Origin: Bacillota bacterium
Lineage (GTDB): Bacteria; Bacillota; Clostridia; Acetivibrionales; DTU013
DNA length: 64,000 nucleotides
Assembly: GCA_023426125.1 (NCBI GenBank)
Contig: JAFABI010000105.1
Coordinates: forward strand, 62,001-126,000
Direction: 5' to 3'
Below the pieces are notes generated by a model. The model saw only the letters and a program-made list of their open reading frames with translations, was not told the DNA's origin and searched no databases. The translations under genes were made by a program, and so were the position numbers. Shown here in pieces: positions 58,085 through 64,000 of the stretch. Every line of letters begins with the position of its first letter. Positions within the stretch are counted from its first letter, which is position 1.

Positions 58085-60696
58085 TTAGTTGTGCCGTAAT
58101 AGGCATTCAGATACATCTGCCGTATCTCACTCATCAGGGGATATCGTGGATTTGCGCCTGTGCACTGGTCGTCAAAGGCCTGCTCCACCATTTCGTCCAG
58201 ACGGCTGAGAAAATCCTTTTCGTCTATACCATAGTCACGGATGGTCTTCTTTATTCCTACTTTTTCCTTCAGCTCACCCAGCGCACGGATAAAATTATCC
58301 AGCTTGTCGCCGGCAGTCTTTCCGCCGATTCCCAGATAGTCCGCAATCTCTGCATACCTTGCCAGCGTATGGGGATGGTCGTACTGCGAGAAAGTGCCCA
58401 TCTTTACGGGGACCTCGCTGGAATTGAAGCGGAGGACCTCGTCGATCATCAGGGCATTGGCGACGCCATGGGGCAGATGATGGAAGGAGCCAAGCTTGTG
58501 GGCCATGGAATGGCATACGCCCAGGAAGGCGTTGGCAAAGGCCATACCGGCAATGGTAGCCGCGTTGGCCATCTTCTCACGGGCCACAGGATCCCTGGGG
58601 CCGTTGTCATACGCCCGGGGTAAAAATTCAAAGATCATTTTCAGGGAACGCAGCGCCAGTCCGTCGGTATAGTCCGTCGCCAGCATGGAAGCATAGGCTT
58701 CTACGGCATGGGTCACGGCATCGATCCCCGACGCGGCGGTCAATCCTTTGGGCGCGTTCATCATCATATCCGCATCCACAATGGCCATATCCGGCATCAG
58801 CTCGTAGTCCGCCAGGGGGTATTTGACACCGGTGGTTTCATCGGTAATGACCGCAAAGGGCGTTACCTCGCTGCCTGTCCCAGCAGTCGTGGGAACGGCG
58901 ATAAAATAGGCTTTCTCACCCATTTTCGGAAAGGTGTAAACGCGTTTGCGGATATCGGCGAAGCGCATGGCCATATCCATAAAATCCGCCTCAGGGTGCT
59001 CATACATGACCCACATAATCTTTGCCGCGTCCATGGCGGAGCCGCCGCCAAGAGCGATGATGGTGTCGGGAGTGAAGGATAGCATCTGTGCCGCGCCTTC
59101 CTTTGCGCAGGCCAGGGACGGATCCGGCTCCACATTGTAGAAGGTGGCGTGCTGTATTCCCATTTCGTCCAGCTTGTCTGTAACCGCTCTGGTATAGCCA
59201 TTGCTGTAAAGGAAGCTGTCGGTGACGATGAAAACCTTCCTGGATGCTCTTACGGTTTTAAGCTCGTCGAGAGCAACAGGCAGGCACCCCTTTTTAATAT
59301 ATACCTTTTCAGGTGTACGGAACCACAGCATGTTCTCTCTCCTTTCTGCTACCGTTTTTATATTGAGAAGGTGCTTGACACCTACGTTGTCGGATACGGA
59401 GTTGCCGCCCCACGAGCCGCAGCCGAGGGTCAGGGAGGGAGCCAGCTTGAAATTGTACAGGTCGCCGATACCGCCATGGGATGAAGGCGTATTCACAAGA
59501 ATACGGCAGGTTTTCATCCTTTCGGCAAACAGATCCAGCTTTTCTTTTTCCGCGACGGCATCCAGGTATACCGATGCCGTATGCCCATATCCTCCGTCGG
59601 CAATGAGATGCTCCGCCTTTTCTATGGCGTCGGCAAAATCCTTTGCCTTGTACATGGCCAGTACGGGAGAAAGCTTCTCATGGGCAAACTCTTCCGAGAG
59701 CTCAACGCTTTCCACCTCACCGATGAGGATCTTGGCTGCTTCCGGCACCGTTACGCCCGCCAGGGAAGCGATTTTATATGCCGGCTGCCCGACAATTTTC
59801 GCATTGAGAGCGCCGTTAATGATAATGGTCTTCCTTACCTTTTCGGTTTCCTCCTTATTGAGGAAGTAACAGCCGCGGCTGCCAAACTCCTTTTTAACCT
59901 TTGCATAGACCTTATCCAGGACGATGACAGACTGCTCCGACGCACAAATCATGCCATTGTCAAAAGTCTTGGAATGAATGATGGAGCTGACCGCCAGCAG
60001 AATATCGGCACTGTCGTCAATGATGGCGGGCGTGTTGCCCGGCCCCACGCCGATGGCAGGCTTGCCGCTGGAATAGGCGCTCTTCACCATTCCGGGACCG
60101 CCTGTGGCCAGGATGATGTCGGCCTCCTTCATAACAAGGTTGGTCAATTCAAGGCTGGGTACGTCGATCCAGTCGATGATGCCTTCAGGCGCCCCCGCCG
60201 CCACAGCGGCCTCCAGTACGATTTTGGCGGCTTCCATGGTACAGCCCTTCGCCCGCGGATGGGGACTGATAATAATCCCGTTACGGGTCTTTAACGCCAG
60301 CAGCGTTTTGAAAATCGTCGTAGAAGTCGGGTTTGTCGTAGGAATAACCGCCGCAATTACGCCGATAGGCTCGGCAATTTTCTTCAGGCCGTAAGCCTTA
60401 TCCTCCTCCACTACGCCGCAGGTCCGGGTATCCTTATATGCATTATAAATATATTCCGAGGCATAGTGATTTTTAATGACTTTGTCTTCCACAACTCCCA
60501 TGCCGGTTTCTTTCACTGCCATTTTTGCCAGGGGTATCCTGGCCTTGTTTGCCGCCGCAGCCGCAGCCAGAAATATTTTGTCCACCTGTTCCTGGGTATA
60601 GGTTGAAAATATCTGCTGGGCGGACCTTACCCGCACTACGGCCTCCTGCAGTTTTTCCACGCTGTCAACTGTTGTACGCAAATATTCCTTCTTCAT
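58075..60696 (-). CDS. adhE: Bifunctional acetaldehyde-CoA / alcohol dehydrogenase AdhE
   Basis: 873 residues. The N-terminal ALDH domain (about 1-440) reduces acetyl-CoA to acetaldehyde, with the cysteine in NGMICASEQSVIVLD. The C-terminal iron alcohol dehydrogenase (about 460-873) makes ethanol: LGGGSAMDAAK, PTTAGTGSEVTPFAVI, and the iron histidines in GVCHSMAHKLGSFHHLPHG. Length is normal; it forms spirosomes in other bacteria. It is a single-gene unit behind two Rex-type operators, so expression should rise when NADH is high. GAGGGATG precedes the ATG. Confidence 0.97.
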   Translation of the reverse strand: MKKEYLRTTVDSVEKLQEAVVRVRSAQQIFSTYTQEQVDKIFLAAAAAANKARIPLAKMAVKETGMGVVEDKVIKNHYASEYIYNAYKDTRTCGVVEEDKAYGLKKIAEPIGVIAAVIPTTNPTSTTIFKTLLALKTRNGIIISPHPRAKGCTMEAAKIVLEAAVAAGAPEGIIDWIDVPSLELTNLVMKEADIILATGGPGMVKSAYSSGKPAIGVGPGNTPAIIDDSADILLAVSSIIHSKTFDNGMICASEQSVIVLDKVYAKVKKEFGSRGCYFLNKEETEKVRKTIIINGALNAKIVGQPAYKIASLAGVTVPEAAKILIGEVESVELSEEFAHEKLSPVLAMYKAKDFADAIEKAEHLIADGGYGHTASVYLDAVAEKEKLDLFAERMKTCRILVNTPSSHGGIGDLYNFKLAPSLTLGCGSWGGNSVSDNVGVKHLLNIKTVAERRENMLWFRTPEKVYIKKGCLPVALDELKTVRASRKVFIVTDSFLYSNGYTRAVTDKLDEMGIQHATFYNVEPDPSLACAKEGAAQMLSFTPDTIIALGGGSAMDAAKIMWVMYEHPEADFMDMAMRFADIRKRVYTFPKMGEKAYFIAVPTTAGTGSEVTPFAVITDETTGVKYPLADYELMPDMAIVDADMMMNAPKGLTAASGIDAVTHAVEAYASMLATDYTDGLALRSLKMIFEFLPRAYDNGPRDPVAREKMANAATIAGMAFANAFLGVCHSMAHKLGSFHHLPHGVANALMIDEVLRFNSSEVPVKMGTFSQYDHPHTLARYAEIADYLGIGGKTAGDKLDNFIRALGELKEKVGIKKTIRDYGIDEKDFLSRLDEMVEQAFDDQCTGANPRYPLMSEIRQMYLNAYYGTTKDR

Positions 60697-60727
60697 AATT
60701 CATCCCTCTTTTCGTCATCCCTGTTGT

Positions 60728-60745
60728 TTGTTAAAAATTTATCAA
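60728..60745. promoter_or_regulatory. Rex-type operator 1 upstream of adhE
   Basis: TTGTTAAAAATTTATCAA matches the clostridial Rex box TTGTTAANNNNTTAACAA in 16 of 18 positions, counting the four free ones. It lies 32-49 bp before the adhE start. Confidence 0.65.
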
Positions 60746-60750
60746 TCCTC

Positions 60751-60768
60751 TTGTTAAAATATTAACAA
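60751..60768. promoter_or_regulatory. Rex-type operator 2 upstream of adhE
   Basis: TTGTTAAAATATTAACAA is a perfect match to the Rex consensus. Five bases separate it from operator 1, so two dimers could sit side by side. Confidence 0.85.
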
Positions 60769-60895
60769 ATAATATTGTTTTTGTGAAATGCGAAAAAGAT
60801 ATACCGGTATGTGTTTTTCGATATATCCGTTTCCTTCTTTCGCCTTATTCCTTTACAGTCTCCCCTGTTATGTCCCTTCACCGCAGCCGGTTCCG

Positions 60896-61816
60896 CTACA
60901 GCTCTTCCTTCGCCCGATAAACCTCTGCAATAAACTGCTTTTCAATCTCCGTCAGGTGATAACCCTTCCGGTAAATCAGCACATCTTTGTACTTTTTCCT
61001 GCTGGAAATGCATTCCCTTTCCACCAGGCCGAATTGGGCCAGTATCCTTTGAGGAATGGGCGATACCCACATAAAGGTGTTGGCGACATTGGAAAGCAGG
61101 TCGAACTGGCTGCTCCTCTCAAAAACCAGGATGCGCTTGTTCACAAACTCCGACAGCTCCGCCTTCTTAACGTCGATGACAGGAAGCGACGGCACATACG
61201 GGTCTCCATGGGCAATCTCGATGTATTCGCTGAGATCGGAAAGCTGAATGCTGTCTTTTACGGCAAGGGGATTCTTCGCGGACATCACCAGATGGTACGA
61301 AAACTCGCAGATCACCTCCGAGGAAAGTCCCTTTTCCTGCAGCAGGGCCTTGAAATACTGCTCGAAGGTCGTCTGATAACGGATGATCCCCAGCTTGTAG
61401 TCAGCCTGCAGCACATTGCTGATGGCCTTCATGGAATTGGTCTCCTTATAGAAGATTTCCAGATGCCTTGCCGTATCAATTTTCTTTACAAACTCCGTAA
61501 AAGCGCATCCGATATAGCTGGCGCGCGGGACCGAAATCAAAAGCTTTTGCTTGTCGCTGCTGCGGTTCTGGTACATGGCTTCCACTTCATCCACCTGGGC
61601 CAGGATCTTCTTTGCGTATTGCAAAAACTCTATCCCCTGCGGCGTCGGCGAAATCCCTTTGGAAGTCCGTTTAAAAATGGTAATTCCAAGAGTGCTCTCC
61701 AGCTCTTTGATGGCGCGGCTTAAATTGGGCTGCCCCATGAACAGATCGTCCGCCGCCTTGCTGATGGACCGGCTTTTTTCCACCTCTACCGCATATTTTA
61801 AATGTAACAGATTCAT
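60896..61816 (-). CDS. LysR-family transcriptional regulator
   Basis: 306 residues from the ATG at 61816 with AAGGAGC upstream; an ATG at 61837 has no site. The winged HTH is at about 1-60 (LKYAVEVEKSRSISKAADDLFMGQPNLSRAIKELESTLGI), then a linker helix and an effector-binding domain. It lies upstream of adhE on the same strand, with folD beyond. Target and ligand unknown; a link to adhE is possible from position only. Confidence 0.92.
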   Translation of the reverse strand: MNLLHLKYAVEVEKSRSISKAADDLFMGQPNLSRAIKELESTLGITIFKRTSKGISPTPQGIEFLQYAKKILAQVDEVEAMYQNRSSDKQKLLISVPRASYIGCAFTEFVKKIDTARHLEIFYKETNSMKAISNVLQADYKLGIIRYQTTFEQYFKALLQEKGLSSEVICEFSYHLVMSAKNPLAVKDSIQLSDLSEYIEIAHGDPYVPSLPVIDVKKAELSEFVNKRILVFERSSQFDLLSNVANTFMWVSPIPQRILAQFGLVERECISSRKKYKDVLIYRKGYHLTEIEKQFIAEVYRAKEEL

Positions 61817-61944
61817 ATCCTTGCTCCTTGCGTTCATCTTCTTTGATTATAACCCTTGTGAATTTTATGTCAATAAACAAGCCGGTATTGAAGGAAAAAA
61901 TATTTTAAAATTGATTCTGCTTTGGCATAATCTTTGGTGTGGGA

Positions 61945-61981
61945 AAGAAGAGGGTGTCGAATAAGAAGACACTCTCTTCTT
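61945..61981. terminator. Hairpin after folD, probable terminator
   Basis: AAGAAGAGGGTGTC and GACACTCTCTTCTT pair over 14 bp with one G-T pair and a 9-base loop. It lies 70 bp past the folD stop and ends the fhs-fchA-folD transcript, although the minus-strand T-run is short. Confidence 0.7.
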
Positions 61982-62049
61982 TTGCATTGCAAATAAAAAT
62001 CTTCCGCCTTGAGGTTGCCCTTACGGAAAACTCCATAAATTCCAATTCC

Positions 62050-62913
62050 TTATTCCTCAGACAACCCGCACTTTCTTTTGGCCGCTCTTATCACATGGGC
62101 GGCCAGCACCGAAGTCGTGACGGCGCCGACGCCTCCCGGCACCGGAGTGATATATCCGGCCTTCTTTACCGCGCTGTTAAAGTCCACATCGCCGCATATA
62201 TTGCCCGCTCCGTCAAAGTTTATACCCACATCCAGCACAACAGCCCTGTCGCCCACATGGGAGCCTTTGATCACTCCGGCTTTTCCGGCGGCGGCAACCA
62301 GTATTTCCGCATTCCTGCATATTTGCTCCAGTCCATAGGTCTTGGTATGGCATATGGTCACTGTGGCATGTCTGTTTAACAGAAGCATTGAAAGCGGTTT
62401 CCCGACAACCATGCTCCTGCCGACAACAACAATATTCCTTCCCTGGATTTCTATATTGTAATGATCCAGTATTTCTACCACCGCCTCGGGGGTACAGGGT
62501 GCAAACCCGCTTTTGTCTCCGGCAAAAACCTTTGCCGTGTTTTCCGGATTCTGGCCGTCCACGTCTTTTTCTGCCAAAATCGCATGCTTTACCGCATCTT
62601 CGTTTATATGCCGCGGGAGCGGCCTGAACAAAAGAATCCCATGGATTCTGTCGTCCCTGTTGATTTTGTCCATTTCGGATAAAAAATCTTCCTGCCCTGT
62701 GTTTTCGGGATAATCAAACACCTGTACCTCTATTCCTATTTCCCCGAAACGCTTTTTCACGCCCCGCTCATAGGCAATGTCGTCCGGCCTTGCCCCGAGC
62801 CTTACGATTGCAAGCGTCGGAATCCTGCCGCAGCGGTTCAGCTCTTCCGCCTGGGGTATCAGCTTTTCCTTCATCGCGCCGGCCACCTGGGCGCCTTTCA
62901 TTAAAACAGCCAC
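62050..62913 (-). CDS. folD: Methylenetetrahydrofolate dehydrogenase / methenyl-THF cyclohydrolase FolD
   Basis: 287 residues. It interconverts methylene-, methenyl- and formyl-tetrahydrofolate with NAD(P). Family motifs: the early YERGVKKRFGEIGI with the catalytic lysine, and VVGRSMVVGKPLSMLLLNRHATVTICHTKT for the NADP site. PVPGGVGAVTTSVLAAH is near the C-terminus. Slightly diverged in the N-terminal region relative to common FolD (the usual GDDPAS is GARPDD). It ends the one-carbon operon after fhs and fchA. Confidence 0.94.
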   Translation of the reverse strand: MAVLMKGAQVAGAMKEKLIPQAEELNRCGRIPTLAIVRLGARPDDIAYERGVKKRFGEIGIEVQVFDYPENTGQEDFLSEMDKINRDDRIHGILLFRPLPRHINEDAVKHAILAEKDVDGQNPENTAKVFAGDKSGFAPCTPEAVVEILDHYNIEIQGRNIVVVGRSMVVGKPLSMLLLNRHATVTICHTKTYGLEQICRNAEILVAAAGKAGVIKGSHVGDRAVVLDVGINFDGAGNICGDVDFNSAVKKAGYITPVPGGVGAVTTSVLAAHVIRAAKRKCGLSEE

Positions 62914-62929
62914 TTTCTCCGCCCTCCTT

Positions 62930-63556
62930 TCATTTCAACTGTTCCTCCACATTCCGGTATACCCTGTCAGCCCTTGCAATACATTGGCTGATCAGCATTT
63001 CCGCTTTTTTATTGATTGCTTCGGCATATTTCCTGTCCTTCATCAGCTTCGTATTAATGAAAACGTTCAAGCTTGCGCCTAAAAGTGCGGATTTACAGAA
63101 CAAAACCCCCACGCCTGCATCGCTTATGGCGATCCTTGTGCCTTTAACAGCCATTTCCTCATGCAAAGCCACCGCTTCCATGGATTTTTCCATCAACTCC
63201 ACGGGAACACTGCAGGCAAGCCTTAAAGCTTCTTCCATCACTGCTTCCCTGTGCTTCTTCTCCTCGTCGGTATTTTTTGGAAGCCCGTAAGCTCTTGAAA
63301 GGGGCTCAAAGACCTCGGCATCCTTCACGACCAGTGAAAGCAGCTCGCTTTGAAGCTTCCCCGCCCTGTCCAGGAGCGCCTTTATATCTTCCTGCACGCT
63401 CTCATACTTTTTCTTGCCCAATGTCAGGTTTCCCACCATGCCCCCCAGCGCGGCCCCAAGGGCGCCAACCATCGCCGACGCCCCTCCGCCGCCCGGTATG
63501 GGCTCGGCAGAGGCAAGCATATTTAAAAACTCCCTGCAGCTTTTATCCGTCATCAT
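62930..63556 (-). CDS. fchA: Formiminotetrahydrofolate cyclodeaminase-like / methenyl-THF cyclohydrolase FchA
   Basis: 208 residues, all-helical. AEPIPGGGGASAMVGALGAALGGMVGNLTLGKKKYESV is the family fingerprint. It works on 5-formimino- or methenyl-tetrahydrofolate. Between fhs and folD, as in many acetogens and purinolytic clostridia, it speeds the cyclohydrolase step or feeds formimino groups from purine or glycine breakdown. The gaps to both neighbours are 11-16 bp. Confidence 0.92.
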   Translation of the reverse strand: MMTDKSCREFLNMLASAEPIPGGGGASAMVGALGAALGGMVGNLTLGKKKYESVQEDIKALLDRAGKLQSELLSLVVKDAEVFEPLSRAYGLPKNTDEEKKHREAVMEEALRLACSVPVELMEKSMEAVALHEEMAVKGTRIAISDAGVGVLFCKSALLGASLNVFINTKLMKDRKYAEAINKKAEMLISQCIARADRVYRNVEEQLK

Positions 63557-63567
63557 AAATCCCTCCT

Positions 63568-64000
63568 TTAAAAGAGCCCGGATATTTTTCCGGCGGAATC
63601 AACGTCTATCTTCTCCGCGGCAGGTATTTTGGGAAGTCCCGGCATGGTCATGATCTCGCCGGTCAGTATCACCAGGAAGCCTGCACCTGCCGAAACTTTG
63701 ACTTCCTTGACAGTAACAGTAAAACCCTCAGGCCTGCCCAACAGGGAAGGGTCGTCTGACAGTGAATACTGGGTCTTTGCCATACATATGGGCAGCCTGC
63801 CGTATCCCAGGGTTTCGAGCCTTGCAATGGCTTTTTCGGCTGATGGTGAGTATGCCACACCCTGGCCGCCATAGATCCTGGTGACAATTTCGTTAATTTT
63901 GAATTTTATGGGCTGTTTTTCATCATATAGGAATTTGAAGCCTGAAGCTCCGCCATCGATAGCCCTTATAACCTTTCCGGCAAGATCGGTGGCGCCTTTC
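63568..64000 (-). CDS. fhs: Formate-tetrahydrofolate ligase Fhs, C-terminal part
   Basis: 143 C-terminal residues; the 5' part is outside the window. FKFLYDEKQPIKFKINEIVTRIYG and the GYGRLPICMAKTQYSLSDDP and VKVSAGAGFLVILTGEIMTMPGLPKIPAAEKIDVD segments are diagnostic. Fhs activates formate with ATP onto tetrahydrofolate, the entry to the methyl branch. First visible gene of the fhs-fchA-folD operon. Alone it does not prove acetogenesis. Confidence 0.95.
   Translation of the reverse strand, partial: KGATDLAGKVIRAIDGGASGFKFLYDEKQPIKFKINEIVTRIYGGQGVAYSPSAEKAIARLETLGYGRLPICMAKTQYSLSDDPSLLGRPEGFTVTVKEVKVSAGAGFLVILTGEIMTMPGLPKIPAAEKIDVDSAGKISGLF

Overview
The window (64 kb, moderate GC, almost all genes on the minus strand) looks like the chromosome of an anaerobic Clostridia-type Firmicute. 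The evidence is the anaerobic (early-cobalt) cobalamin pathway, the C5 haem precursor genes embedded in it, folate one-carbon genes (fhs, fchA, folD), adhE behind Rex-type operators, lipoproteins and SLH-domain surface proteins, YesM/YesN-type regulators with LplABC-like sugar transporters, and Gram-positive ribosome binding sites and intrinsic terminators. No rRNA, tRNA, CRISPR array, insertion sequence or prophage was seen.

Layout. 1-3187: start of a GH2 glycosidase, its divergent AraC regulator, and an orphan endonuclease-like protein that appears to be read from a leaderless transcript. 3188-22850: a 17-gene minus-strand corrinoid operon headed by a cobalamin riboswitch with an intrinsic terminator, in transcript order cbiC, cbiD, cbiET, cbiF, cbiG, hemA, cbiH, cbiJ, hemC, cobA-hemD, hemB, hemL, cbiX, cbiA, cbiP, cbiB, cobD. 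It makes uroporphyrinogen III from glutamyl-tRNA and takes it to adenosylcobinamide phosphate. Several of its gene junctions carry palindromic repeats, including a 94-bp tandem array between hemD and hemB. 23035-31690: a second unit under a near-duplicate riboswitch and promoter: an exported CbiK lipoprotein, two substrate-binding proteins with C-terminal SLH segments, an ABC-2 exporter pair, cbiL, and a BtuCD/FecCD-type importer.

31810-36363: a DUF2284 protein, a holin-like toxin remnant, an orphan CoxD/CoxE (MoxR AAA + VWA) pair and a PHP hydrolase. 36696-44861: an organophosphate-antiporter-type MFS protein and a sugar ABC importer divergent from a YesM/YesN two-component system, with a likely regulator-binding direct repeat next to a weak -35. 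44938-50272: a six-gene operon (phosphoribosyltransferase, fused EcfAA', EcfT, creatininase-family hydrolase, EcfS, HD phosphohydrolase) behind a divergent purine riboswitch plus terminator. This is the best candidate for an undescribed system, a riboswitch-controlled uptake and salvage route for a purine-like compound.

50571-56760: an LplABC-type oligosaccharide importer with an AraC-type membrane regulator. 57213-64000: an APH-like kinase, adhE with two Rex boxes and a very large 3' inverted repeat, a LysR regulator, then folD, fchA and the C-terminus of fhs (methyl branch of the Wood-Ljungdahl pathway or formate assimilation). All assignments come from reading the sequence; no database search was run.
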